A stretch of DNA of 64,000 bases from Torreya grandis (lineage: Eukaryota; Streptophyta; Pinopsida; Cupressales; Taxaceae), in contig JARHVA010000021.1 of NCBI GenBank assembly GCA_037957365.1, positions 6,755,001 to 6,819,000 on the forward strand, read 5' to 3'. The position numbers and the translations under genes are program-made. Below the pieces are notes generated by a model that did no database searches, was not told where the DNA came from, and saw only the letters and a list, made by a program, of their open reading frames with translations. Positions 52,971-63,346 of this stretch are shown in pieces. Every line of letters begins with the position of its first letter. Position 1 is the first letter of the stretch.

Positions 52971-55170
52971 TAAGATAAATCCCACATTTGACTAGTGTGG
53001 GTATCAACCGGGACACATCAGGGAGTCTTGGTCTCCCCTGGTTGGAAATAGCTTATCAGGGTTTTCAAAAATATCCCCAACAAAAGTGCCCACAAGCGAA
53101 CTAGGTTTCCTCCTAGCCGGAAACTGACTAGAGTACAATGAGAATCCAGTTGAGAGAAGAAACCAATGATTTTGATTGGATCGGGATCCAACAGAGGAAG
53201 AGCAAATATTGCATTTGACTAGTGCGACAATCAGCTAATTTTGGCTGGACTAGAAACCATCTTGGGCTTTAATGAGGCCTAGGTCTCAAGATGCCCTTTG
53301 GGTCCCTAGGTAACCAACAATACGATTTTTATTGGATAGAGAACCAACATGGACACAAGAGCAGGTCCATATCTCCATTCTAGAGCCAACTGCAAAGAAA
53401 GAGCCCTTGTAAAGTCTCCAATAGGACCCAACAAAATAATAACAACCATCAATTTTAAATGGGTCGATAACCATCTTGGAATGAAGAAGCACTAGGCCTA
53501 GGTCTCTAAAGGATGCCACCAGGGTCCCCTAGCCTGGACACAAAACGAGGTCTAGGTCTCCACTCTAGAACCAAATGCACAAAAAGAGACCTTGCAAAGT
53601 CCCCAATAAGACCCAACATTAGAATAACAACCATCTATTTTAAATGGGCTAAGAACCATCATGGACTGAAAAAACACAAGGCCCAGGGCTCTAAAAGACC
53701 TTTTATGATCCCCCAACGACTTCATTTTAACTAGATCAAGAACCAACCTGGACATAGAAGGAGGTTTAAGTCTCCAAAAAACACCTTCTAGTTTTAAATG
53801 GACCAGTATCCATTATGGGCTTGAAAGAGAGTGAGGCCCAGAGCTTTAAAAAACCTTTATGATCCCTCGGGGGACCCAACTTTCCAGTAACAGACCATTT
53901 TAACTAGATCAGGGACTAGCTTGGGCACAACCAAAAGTCGAAGTTTCCAAAAATGACAACCAAAGTAAAAAACATTCTAGGTACCCTATATGATCCAGCG
54001 CGAAAAAAGCACCGAAAAAAGTAAAGTAAGACCCAACAAGCCACGAGAGTTTAGAACAGGTCCTCAACACAAGGCAGGCTGGTATCAAGGGTATGATCCA
54101 GGCCCGCAAACCCCTCTCTAGAGAATAATTCTAAAAACGTACAGCAGGTTCCCCCCCAAAGGAGATCAATGCTATGGCAGCAATAAAAACTTGCACAAAT
54201 CTTTTTCCATTTCCAAATTCCGGCAACCAAAGTTAGGAGTTAAACATAGTCCTACCTTCTTCAAATAAGATTTGAAGCCAAGAAATTCCAAATCACTCGA
54301 GGACTTTCTATTTCTAACGCAACAACCCTTAAACAAATTAAATTTCCTTACCACACGACCATAAATAAAATTTGTTATGCAAACAGGAGCCGAATCTAAG
54401 AGCCGAATCTACGTCAAACAGGGCACATGCACAACAGAAACTCTTACCCGATACCCCAAACCTTCCGTTCAGATTTCTGGCGCTCTTGGTCAAAACACAG
54501 CTTCCCAAGGCTGGTTATGGCCGTTGAAACTACCCCAGCTCTGCGAGTTCTTTAAGATGCCACCATCAAGAACCCAACGATTATGAGCCCCAAGCACCCA
54601 ATTCCTCTTCCAGCTGAAGATAAGCGAGATATGACCAGATCTGGTCCTCCATTGAAGAAACAGAGCACATCCCTTCCATGGACAACACCACCAAGTGGAA
54701 GCAACCATCCATATACCAGGTTTGGGGAAAGTTACAACCATGGCCATCATGGACAGGCCGTTATCCCGTGAAATACTCAGGCCTGCTCTTGACAGAGTAA
54801 CCGTCCCTTCAGCAAACATGCGCAAGCCTTCCCACGCCAACCCAACTGCTACTTGACACATTTGGCAGATCCAAGAAGGCTGAGAAAGCAGCCAACGCCA
54901 TTAAAATGGTAGGGGAAGAGCACGAGAGCAGATGAGTCTTTGCTGCCTTGCATTGCTGGCAATAAACGACTTCCACACAATTTCAATCCGAGCCCAAGTT
55001 TCACCCTTCTCATCTGGATCTGGTTACTCGCTTCCCTGGCCTTCCCATGGTGTTATTTTTTGATTTGGAAGATTTTTTATAGATTCGTGGGAAGCAATGC
55101 CACTTTAAAAGTCAACTACCGTACCAATAATAAGGGAGACTCAAACAAAAAATCTCATGGGTAAAACCCA
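52971..55170. other. GC-richer block of unknown nature
   Basis: Composition changes abruptly at both edges: visibly richer in G and C than either AT-rich neighbour. It holds three tandem units of about 240 bp (53280-53930) and frames of 60-123 codons on both strands (54377-54586 +, 54490-54861 -, 54940-55164 +) that match no family I know. The last has one hydrophobic stretch (LLIWIWLLASLAFPWCYFLI). CCCCCCC at 54151 reads on minus as a purine tract (CTTTGGGGGGGAACC), so a non-autonomous LTR element on minus is possible. A decayed gene is an alternative. Confidence 0.4.
53280..53930. repeat. Tandem repeat, about 240-bp units
   Basis: Three units share AAAGAG.CCTTG.AAAGTC.CCAATA.GACCCAAC, ACAACCATC.ATTTTAAATGGG and AGGCC.AGG.CTCTAAA. 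Minus-strand frames at 53286-53519 and 53552-53755 are similar to each other (PFKIDGCY..VGSYW.L.K.SF.A.GSR.E) only because the DNA is repeated. Confidence 0.75.
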
Positions 55171-56480
55171 ACTTCCTTACCATTTGGTAATCACCACAAA
55201 GATTATTATTTTCTATTTTTACTAATTTTAACATGTAAAATATAAATCTCATACATACATTTGGTTTTCTCAACCATAATATAATTTATATATTGATTTT
55301 AATATTTATTTATGTATTTTTATTTATACAAGGCCAATACTAAATAAAATAATTAACTTCAAATTTTTAAATTTAAAACTATAAAAATGCTTGTATTAAT
55401 GTTAATTTGTAATTTTTTTAAAAAATTTTTAATTATAAATTATAATTATTTTAAACATAAATAATAAAAACAAAATTAACATCATAAATTAGAGAACATA
55501 GATTTTATTATATTATACAAGGTCATTAAAACATTTAAATCATTTTCTTATTATATTAATATTTCACAAATTTTATCAAATTAAAGAACATAAATTTTAT
55601 TGAATAATTTAAACCATTTTCTTATCATATTATAAAGTATGCTAGTATGTATAAAAATACTCAATACTTTTTAATTCATAAAACAATTCAAATTTATAGA
55701 AATATTAATAATTGGGGATATAAATTATAAAAATGATGAAAATAATTAGAAACGTACAATAAATATTTATTTCTTTTTCTTAAAGTAATCCCATAGTTTG
55801 AGACACATTAAATTTATAAAAATGAGACAAAAGTTTATAGAAATTCACATCATGACAAAGATGAAAGAGAATTATATAAAATCAAGGTTTTTAGGTAATT
55901 ATTATTTTTTTTTTAAATTTTGAGTTAAAAGTCAAGCACTGAGGGGTATCCATGGTTCCATGGCACAATCCCAATCTCATCTCTTTTCGCGTGTCACGTT
56001 CTATTAGCAGTAAGAAAATTGATTCCTAGTGGGTTCTTTGTGAGTCAAACAACTTCACCAATTGAACCAACATTTGTGCTATACAATAAACAAAAATTAA
56101 AAGATGTAAGCTGTTTTTAATAGTGATGAAGAGAATGTTGATTTGTTGCACAAAACTAATATTAAAATTGAAACAGGGGAACATCATTTTGGTACTGGGA
56201 AAGATAATGTAGACATTTTTTCCACAACACAGAGGTAGATAATATAAGTATATTATAAAAAATAAAACTTTAAACATATTTTGAGTATTCATAATGATAA
56301 TGTTAATTTTTTTTCACACAATGCTAATAGATAATTTTATCAAAATCATAAAAATTGAAATAAGGAAAACAAATTTTTGCAGTGATAATGATAATATTGA
56401 TATATTTTTTATAAAATATAGTATACAATTAATCAAGTAGTATTAGAGATTTTGTGTTTTCACAATATATAAAATCATTA

Positions 56481-56549
<69 letters not shown>

Positions 56550-57430
56550 TCTGATCTTTTATCAAGAGAAAAGGAGTTGTCCTCTTTTTTTCAATAAAAA
56601 GATGAAAGAAGATGATCTGAAATGTAAAAAAAAGATAATACTATTATTCTAAAAACTTCAACATATAATAATAGAATAATAATTAAAAAATTTATTATCA
56701 TAATAATAAAGATTTAAAAAATAATAATAAAATCAAACTCTTAAAACTAAGAATAATAGTTGTGCATGATTTTTAGATAATAAAGTGGGGCAAATAAATA
56801 CTATAGCTAAGATTTTGTGTTAAGTGGGGTTGTTTGATCAATATTCTTCTTCCTAAAACTTGAATAAACTCTATATTTATTATTTAAAAGTATATATTTA
56901 ATTTTTTTTATTTTTAAAATTATAGAAGACTGAACCTTGAAACTTATGAACTGATAATAATTTTTTTAATTATAAAAACTAAAAATTTACATAATTACTG
57001 ATATATTTTTGTTGTAAATTATAAATTTATATAAAATATTAATAATTTTTCTCAACAACATATATTAAATTAAAATTTGAAAAATCATTAAACTATTTAC
57101 AACATATTGCGTAAGACCCTACTCCATAATCCCATGAAAGCTGTGCCTTATTATACATTATAATAATGTGTAGAATCCCATTAAAGTTGTGCATGCCATG
57201 ATAATCAGCAGCACGTAAGATTATTTTTTTAAAATACAAAACAAATAACTGAGACTATCACCACTTTAAATAAACTCAATACTAAATAAAGAATAGCAAA
57301 GTCAATAATAAATAGAGAATAGCAGTTGATTTTAGACAAGAATGGTAGTTGATTAAAGAGTAAAATTTGAATCAGAGAAGAGAGCTGGTCATTAAAGCTT
57401 CTGGACTGATAACAATGTTTTTGGCCTTCA
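55171..57430. other. Very AT-rich intergenic DNA upstream of the MYB gene
   Basis: No gene seen; short minus frames (56026-56292, 57229-57441) lack family features. It contains a TTA microsatellite and, at 55952, an inverted repeat CCATGGTTCCATGG in a small GC-richer patch. Confidence 0.5.
56486..56549. repeat. (TTA)n microsatellite
   Basis: About 21 ATT/TTA units. Confidence 0.95.
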
Positions 57431-57782
57431 ATTTGTAGCACTTGTGTTTATATAAACAATGACAAATATTTTGGAGTTAAAATGAATGATTGAGCTCGTT
57501 TAATATCATTTGCATGCCTTTATAAAGGTTTAACAAGGAAATGAATTTGCAGCCACAATTCAACTGAACTAATCTAGTCATCCATTAAAAAGTATTGGAA
57601 AAATTATAGTAAGTGCAAGTGGAGCTTCCACTGCTATATATTTGTGGATGTCATGTATTGTTTTTGAGCTATTAAAAGAGTCCATCTTCTTTAGTGCCTT
57701 GCAAGAAAACATTGTAATTGTATTTCTTCGTCTCATAGATAGGTAGAGGGTACTGACAAAATTTTTCACTCGTTCAAAAAAA
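57431..57782 (+). promoter_or_regulatory. Probable MYB core promoter and 5' UTR
   Basis: Two TATA-like sites precede the MYB start: TTTATATAAAC at 57448-57458 and TTTATAAAGG near 57520. Either could serve; the first leaves a leader of about 300 nt. No open frame interrupts the stretch before the ATG at 57783. Assignment rests on position and motif only. Confidence 0.4.
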
Positions 57783-57847
57783 ATGGATCGATCTCCATGT
57801 GCAAAAATTGGTTTGCTCAAAGGGCCATGGACTATCACAGAGGAAAT
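57783..57847 (+). pseudogene. MYB exon 1, 5' piece
   Basis: It codes MDRSPCAKIGLLKGPWTITE up to the insertion. The ATG at 57783 is chosen because the family N-terminus starts exactly there. The last five bases (GAAAT, 57843-57847) are the left copy of the TRIM target-site duplication, originally GACAT. Confidence 0.93.
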
Positions 57848-57976
57848 TGTTGGTGTTAAGCCACACTCAGACTGAAGATGGACTGGTCCAAGAGGGGCCA
57901 GGAGCTCAGTGGTAGAGCACTCCAGCAGCATATAGAAGGTCCTAGGTTCGAGTCCTAGCTGGTCCATGTGTCAACA
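57848..57976 (+). repeat. TRIM 5' LTR
   Basis: 129 bp from TGTTGGTGTTAAGCC to GTGTCAACA, containing a tRNA-like sequence at 57895-57966. CACACTCAGACTGAAG varies from the 3' copy at two positions. Confidence 0.93.
57895..57966 (+). ncRNA. tRNA-like sequence in the TRIM 5' LTR
   Basis: 72 nt. The acceptor arms GGGCCAG and CTGGTCC pair over all seven positions (one G-U), with A as discriminator. The D arm is GCTC/GAGC around AGTGGTA; the T arm is CTAGG/CCTAG around TTCGAGT. The pol III A-box (GCTCAGTGGTAGAGC) and B-box (GGTTCGAGTCC) are near-consensus. The anticodon stem (CTCCA against ATAGA) does not pair; the loop GCAGCAT would place AGC (Ala) as anticodon. It is not expected to be a functional tRNA but could promote or process transcripts. 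Confidence 0.8.
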
Positions 57977-57977
57977 T

Positions 57978-58352
57978 TGTCAGAATCAAGAGAGCATACA
58001 AAAACAAGAACTCAAATAAATAAATAAATAAATAAGAACTGAGCAATTGCTACAATAATTTCTTGAAAGAAAGAGATTCTATTGATCTTCAATTTTCCTT
58101 GCTTACAATGCTGCGCCCAAGCGTCTTTAAATAGATTTGAATCCATACAATAATTAGAAAATAAACTCAAGACTAACTCAAGACTAAAATCAGTCTTTAC
58201 ATGCAAACTAACTCTCTAACAAATACTCAAATAGTTTAACTAATTGTTTGCTAACTAATTGTTGCTTAACTGTCAGTTTACTAACTGATTGCTTCCAATT
58301 GCATGCATGAGGAGTGGAGAAATTAACTCCAATTTAACTTGAGTTTCTAACA
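57978..58352 (-). repeat. Copia-2 3' LTR (left)
   Basis: It runs from TGTCAGAATCAAG to TTTCTAACA. The AAATAAAT run near 58015 is longer than in the right LTR. Confidence 0.95.
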
Positions 58353-58362
58353 CTCCCCCTTA
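58353..58362 (-). promoter_or_regulatory. Copia-2 polypurine tract
   Basis: Minus-strand TAAGGGGGAG abuts the 3' LTR. Confidence 0.88.
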
Positions 58363-59148
58363 ATTTATACCACTTACAATTTTAGCATTTACTATGCCTA
58401 AATTTTGTCTCAGAAAATCAAAGGTCTCTTTTGGTAATGCCTTTGTAAATATGTCTGCCAATTGATCTTCAGATCTGCAAAAGTCCAGATGGATTTCTCC
58501 ATTATTCACTAATTCTTTGATAAAGTGAAATCTTGTATCAATGTGCTTGCTCCTCTTGTGAAACACATGATTTTTTGATAAAGCGATTGCTGATTTGTTA
58601 TCACAGAAGATTGGTGTTGACTCCTTCTATGCTTGTAATAAATCTTTCAATATTCTTCTCATCCAAGTTGCTTGACATGCTGCTGATGTGGCTGCAACAT
58701 ACTTTGCTTCAGCTGATGAAAGTGTTACTATAGGTTGCTTTTTGGATGCCCATGTGACCACACTTGTGCCTAAAAGAAAGGCATATCCAAAAGTACTCTT
58801 CCTATCATCAACGCTACCTGCAAAATCACTATCTATAAAACCAATCAAACTAAAATCGTTAGTTGTGGAATATAAAATTCTATATTCTGTAGTTCCTGCC
58901 ACATATCTCAATATCCTTTTTCCAACTTGCCAATGTGAGTCTTTTGATGACTCCATGAATCTTGAGATTAAACTAACCCCATAACTGATATCTGGTCTAG
59001 TAGTTGTAAGATACATCAAACTACCAATTAGCCTTTTGAATATTGTAGAATCAATATTAGAACCTTGATCTTCTTTGCTAAGTTTAGTCCCTGTAGCAAC
59101 TAGTGTAGGTGCTGGTTTACAATTCAGCATCTTAAATCTCCTTAACAC
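58360..59148 (-). pseudogene. Copia-2 RNase H domain
   Basis: LIGSLMYLTTTRPDISYGVS, then GFIDSDFAGSVDDRKSTFGY with the first catalytic Asp pair, TLSSAEAKYVA with the Glu, and, after a TAG at about 58626, PIFCDNKSAIALSKN with the Asp. RSKHIDTRFHFIKE and QLADIFTKALP end the domain. The catalytic residues are intact; the stop splits the domain. Confidence 0.94.
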
Positions 59149-59202
59149 ATTCTTTGCATATTTTGTTTGACAGATAAAAATTCCTTTTTCTGATTGTTCA
59201 AT

Positions 59203-60369
59203 TTATATTCCCAAAAAATACTTCATTAATCTCAAATCTGTCATTTCAAATTCTTTCTTCATTGCTGATTTAAAAGTATCTATAGACAAATTTCTAGTAA
59301 AAATCAAATCATCAACATATAAACACACAATCAAAATCTGACCTTTTTTGTTGATTTTTGTGTACAAAGTAGGCTCACTATCGCTTCTGCTAAATCCATT
59401 GTTTATCATATAAGAATCAATCCTGCTATACCATGATCTTGGTGCTTGCTTGAGACCATAAAGAGCCTTCTTCAATCTGTAAACTTTTTCTTCATGTCCT
59501 TGAACTTCATAACCTGTGGGCTGTTTCACATATACTTCTTCATCTAGAAATCCATTCAAGAATGTTGATTTTACATCCATTTGATATACATACCAATTAT
59601 TTTGAGCAGCTATTGATAATACCATTCTAACAGTATCCAATCTAGCAACTGGAGCAAATGTTTCATTATAGTCAACTCCATGTTCTTGTGCAAAACCTTT
59701 TGCTACTAACCTTGCTCTGTGCTTTTCAACATTTCCATCTGCATCAAATTTAGTCTTATAAACCCATTTAACTCCAATACAATCCTTACCTTCAGGTAAA
59801 ATAGTTAGATCCCATGTCTGATTTCTTTTAATAGCATTCAACTCTTCATCCGTTGCTTTTAGCCAATGTTCCTCCTTAACTGCTTCTTCATAATACATAG
59901 GATCATGAGTGAAAAGAGCAAAATTTGAAAGCAAATCTAATTTCTCTTCTTCTTGATTATAAATCTCATTCAAACTTCTCATCTTCTTACCTTTCAATCT
60001 TGCTCTTAAAGTAGCAAGAGTTGGATCCGATTCATCACTTACTTTTGAATTTGGAGTAGGGTGACATGCATGACTAAATGATTCACCTTGTTCAAACCTT
60101 CTAGGTGTTCTTATTGGAGTGCTTGTGCCTGCTTGTGGAGAGGATTGTCCACCTTGCAAATTTTGTTCTTCAAAAACTTCTTCATCCTGTGGAATTGGTG
60201 CCCCAACTGTGATGGTGCTACCATCCCATGCTTCTGCTTCTTTAAATTCAACATCCCTACTAATAATCACTTGCTTTGAAATAGGGTTATACAGCTTATA
60301 AGCTTTTGATTCTTCAGAATAGCCAATAAAAATGCATATCTCACCTCTATCATCAAGTTTCTTTCTCAA
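59203..60369 (-). pseudogene. Copia-2 integrase C-terminus and reverse transcriptase
   Basis: It opens with the integrase C-terminal block (KLDDRGEICIFIGYSEESKA, then YKLYNP and VIISRDVEF) and a Ser/Pro-rich linker. RT starts near WDLTILPEGKDCIGVKWVYK. YQMDVKSTFLNGFLDEEVYV (usual KTAFLNG, here KSTFLNG) holds the first catalytic Asp; ALYGLKQAPRSWY follows; CLYVDDLIFT is the catalytic box. The frame ends in KYFLGI at a TAA. Confidence 0.95.
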
Positions 60370-60459
60370 TTTAGATGGTATAAGAGAATATGCAACATAA
60401 CCAAAAATTTTGAAGTGATATACACTATATTTCTTATCAGTCCATGCTTCTTGTGAAAT

Positions 60460-60915
60460 TCAATCTTTGACACTCTTTGTTGGGCTTCTGTTCAGAATAT
60501 ATACTGCACATGCTACTGCTTTTGCCCAATATTCATTTGACAAGTGTTTAGCTTTCAACATGCTTCTTGCCATCTCCATGATAGTTCTATTCTTTTTTTT
60601 TGCTACACCATTCTGTTGTGGTGTGTACCTTGTAGTCAACTGCCTTTTGATTCCATGATACCTAAAAAAATCTTGAAATGCATTAGACATATATTCACCT
60701 CCTCTATCTAATCTCAGTACCTTGATATAGCAGCCACTCTGCTTTTCAACCATTGCCTTGAATTTTTTAAACTTTCCAAAGGCTTCAGAGTTATTTTTGA
60801 AAAAGTAGATCCAAGTCTTTCTGCTAAAGTCATCAATGAAGGTTAGAAAATAAGTACTACCTCCAAATGATGGAGTTTGCATTGGTCCACATAAATCACT
60901 ATGGACTAACTCCAA
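60460..60915 (-). pseudogene. Copia-2 integrase core with lost catalytic Glu
   Basis: LVHSDLCGPMQTPSFGG carries the first catalytic Asp, LRLDRGGEYMS the second. In the third position PQQNGVAKKKNRT shows Lys where the family has Glu (usually PQQNGVAERKNRT). Integration by this copy would be abolished even without the stops. Confidence 0.93.
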
Positions 60916-60929
60916 TATTACCTTAGCTC

Positions 60930-61510
60930 TATATGAGCCTCCTACTGAAAAACTCTCTCTATGCTATTTTGCTAGAATACAACTGTCACATGGACTTTCT
61001 GGCTATTCTATTGGTGGTAAACCCTTCACCATATTTTTATTCTATAACAAATTTAAACCTCCAAAATGTAAATGTCCATACCTTAAGTGCCATAACCATG
61101 ATTGGTCTAGCTGTATGGATTTGAAGTGTGCTTACTCTTATCCTTTGATGCACTGAATATGAAGAGGGAACATTCGATTCTTGGTCATCTCCACTTTTCC
61201 TATCAACCTGTCACTTGGAACCTTGTCCAATATTGTGCAAACATTATCCATAAAGGATACTCTGTAACCTTTCTACATTAACTGACCAACACTCAAAAGA
61301 TTATATTTTAGTCTAGGTATAAAATAAACATCAAGTATAAACCTTCTTTCACCATTATTGGCCAAAACATTTATGACACCTTTACCCATGACATCTATTG
61401 TGATATCATTTCCTAATTTCACTTTTGATCTTATAGAATCATCAAGACTAGCAAAAAAAAAAATTATTTCTTGTCATATGATTACTACATCCACTATCTA
61501 AAAACCAAAT
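60930..61510 (-). pseudogene. Copia-2 protease and GAG-pre-integrase
   Basis: IWFLDSGCSNHMTRN (about 61455-61505) keeps the retropepsin DSG active site. A poly-A/T run follows and disrupts the frame near 61453. Downstream, LWHLRYGHLHFGGLNLL is the GAG-pre-integrase, and PCDSCILAK ends it with the usual C..C pair. Confidence 0.85.
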
Positions 61511-62545
61511 ATCTTTAGCTTTTTCTTGAGTAACATTACAATTAAGAAACATGCTTCTAGGATTAGAACTAGATTCACTTGGATTAGAACTAGATTCACC
61601 TGTGTAATTAGCATTCTGCTTGTACACATATCCTTATTTATTTCTATAGTCACTTGCATAATGACCATATTTCTTGTAGTAATAACATTGAACATTAGAT
61701 TTAGTAAACCTTTGTGAACCTTGTTGTGAGTGGTTGTTGCCATGTCCTCTACTATTGTAGTTTTGATTACTGTTCTCACCTTCATATGAATTGTTTCTTC
61801 CATATCTACCTCTGCCTCTTCCTCTGAAGTTAGACCTGGCTCTTTCTCTTCCTCTGCCAACTGATACCTATGACTTGAAGGCAATCTCAAGAGAAGAGTT
61901 ATTCCTATTCATTCTGGATTCATGTGTTAACAAAGAACCCATTAATTCATCTACAGATAATTGTTCTAAATCCTTGGTTTCCTCAATAGCTACAACTATA
62001 GCATTAAATTTACTAGGTAAACATCTAAGTACTTTCTCTATGATCTTCTTATCCATGATAGATTCTCCATTAGATCTAATTTGATTCACTATATTCAAAA
62101 CTTGACCCATAAACTGGTCTATAGATTCTGATTTATTCATTTGCAAATTTTCAAAAGTTCTCTTAAGAGATTGCAATTTAGCAATTTTTACCTTTGTATT
62201 ACCTTTATAAGTAGTTTCCAAGATTTTCCATGCCTCTCTGGATCTTATTGCTGCTGCAACTCTACAAAATATAGATTCATCCAATGCCTGTTGGATGAGA
62301 AATAAAGCTTTTGCATCTTTCTTTCTGTTCTCTTTAAGCTGGTCCTGTTGTACTTGATTTAATGCCAGATGGGCTGCCTCGTCCTGCGGTTCTACAAAAC
62401 CACTCTCTACCAAATCCTATACATCTTGTGAGCAAAATAAAGTTCGCATCTTAATTGCCCAAAAATCATAATTCTTACCATTGAAATTGGGAATTTGAGG
62501 CTATGAAATACTGTTGTTCGCTTCTATTTCTCACGTTGCAATGAC
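61498..62545 (-). pseudogene. Copia-2 gag with altered zinc knuckle
   Basis: The UBN2-type capsid region is open at 61868-62413 (SREAWKILETTYKGNTKVK, LQSLKRTFENLQM, VLRCLPSKFNAIVVAIEETK). An Arg/Gly-rich stretch and the knuckle C-Y-Y-C-K-K-Y-G-H-Y-A-S-D-Y near 61660-61700 follow; Tyr replaces the last Cys of CX2CX4HX4C. The N-terminal PQIPNFNGKNYDFWAIKMRT is separated by TAG codons on both sides. Confidence 0.92.
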
Positions 62546-62559
62546 TTTCTGCTCGCTAT

Positions 62560-62800
62560 TTCAAAAACACAGTCGCTGACGATGGTTAAACTATCACGGT
62601 CGATAACTAATTCTGCCAACGTCAGTTAAACTGCCGACGGTGGTAACTAATTTGTTGACATCGATTAAACTGCCGACAGTGGTAACTAATACTGCCTACG
62701 TCGGTTAAACTACCGACGGTGGTAACTAATACTATCGACGTTGGTTATACTACCGATGTCGGTCTAGGAGTCAGCCGATGTCGGTCTTTGCGCTCCCTGT
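62560..62800. repeat. Palindrome array in the Copia-2 leader
   Basis: Alternating units of the type CTGCCGACGGTGGTAACTAA and TACGTCGGTTAAACT, about 40-bp period, at least five copies, ending in two copies of CCGATGTCGGTCT. The core CCGACGTCGG is that of the Copia-1 arrays. It lies between primer site and gag, outside the LTRs. Confidence 0.85.
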
Positions 62801-62904
62801 TGGCTCTTTCTTTACTCTCTGACTACGGTTGCTGCGTGCTTCTACTGACTGCGCACTTCTGCAATCTCCACTTCTCCTTGTGCTTCTATTGCACAAATCC
62901 TTAC

Positions 62905-62919
62905 CAGGCTCTGATAACA
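62905..62919 (-). promoter_or_regulatory. Copia-2 primer-binding site
   Basis: Minus-strand TGTTATCAGAGCC next to the 5' LTR is the initiator-Met-tRNA site TGGTATCAGAGCC with one change. Confidence 0.8.
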
Positions 62920-62922
62920 ATT

Positions 62923-63278
62923 TTTCAGAATCAAGAGAGCATACAAAAACAAGAACTCAAATAAATAAATAAGAACTGAGCAATTGCTACAGCAATTTCT
63001 TGAAAGAAAGAGATTCTATTGATTTTCAATTTTCCTTGCTTACAATGATGTGCCCAAGCGTCTTTAAATAGATTTGAATCCATACAATAATTAGAAAATA
63101 AACTCAAGACTAAAATTAGTTTTTACATGCAAACTAACTCTCTAACAAATACTCAAACAGTTTAACTAACTGTTTGCTAACTAACTGTTGCTTAACTGTC
63201 AGTTTACTAATTGATTGCTTACAATTGCATGCATGAGGAGTGGAGAAATTAACTCCAATTTAACTTGAGTTTCTAACA
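62923..63278 (-). repeat. Copia-2 5' LTR (right)
   Basis: It matches the left LTR closely over its length; the first base pairs have mutated from TGTCAG to TTTCAG. Confidence 0.94.
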
Positions 63279-63282
63279 AACA

Positions 63283-63295
63283 TGGTATCAGAGCC
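63283..63295 (+). promoter_or_regulatory. TRIM primer-binding site
   Basis: TGGTATCAGAGCC, perfect initiator-Met-tRNA site. Before the Copia-2 insertion it directly followed the TRIM 5' LTR (…CAACA then TGG). Confidence 0.92.
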
Positions 63296-63337
63296 AGGCC
63301 GAGGCTAGGAGCCCCAAGCACACGAGAGGTGTGGCTT

Positions 63338-63346
63338 AAGGGGGGG
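63338..63346 (+). promoter_or_regulatory. TRIM polypurine tract
   Basis: AAGGGGGGG immediately precedes the TRIM 3' LTR. Confidence 0.9.

Larger units (their letters stand above)
58360..62545 (-). pseudogene. Copia-2 gag-pol polyprotein, inactivated
   Basis: In-frame TAG codons follow NSIS and SQDV near the gag start (about 62405-62510). A TAA lies between RT and the next part (YFLGI*IEQS near 59205), and a TAG lies within RNase H (near 58626). The original start codon also seems lost. All domains are otherwise recognisable, so decay is moderate. The 59203-60369 segment is open for 388 codons, the longest real frame in the window. Confidence 0.93.
57978..63278 (-). mobile_element. Copia-2: full-length Ty1/Copia retrotransposon, inactivated
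   Basis: A 5301-bp element flanked by a perfect TSD AACAT (57973-57977, 63279-63283), inserted in the TRIM internal region beside its primer site. LTRs are 375 bp (left) and 356 bp (right); the left copy has extra AAAT units and a small duplication. Minus-strand order is gag, protease, integrase, RT, RNase H. It is opposite in orientation to the MYB gene. Stops and changed catalytic residues make it non-autonomous. Confidence 0.96.

Noticed and set aside
53286..53755. Two similar minus-strand proteins as a tandem gene pair
   Set aside because: The similarity follows from tandem DNA repeats; the frames are short, lack starts in matching places and match no family.
54490..54861. 123-codon minus frame as a real gene
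   Set aside because: GC-richer DNA gives longer chance frames; overlapping plus-strand frames are equally open and none has a family pattern.
57895..57966. A functional tRNA-Ala gene
   Set aside because: The anticodon stem cannot pair, and the sequence recurs as part of both LTRs of a TRIM, so it is a tRNA-like module of a mobile element.
57578..57967. 129-codon minus frame (MDQLGLEPRTFYMLLEC...)
   Set aside because: It is the reverse strand of the tRNA-like TRIM LTR plus antisense of MYB exon 1 and leader; no independent evidence of coding.
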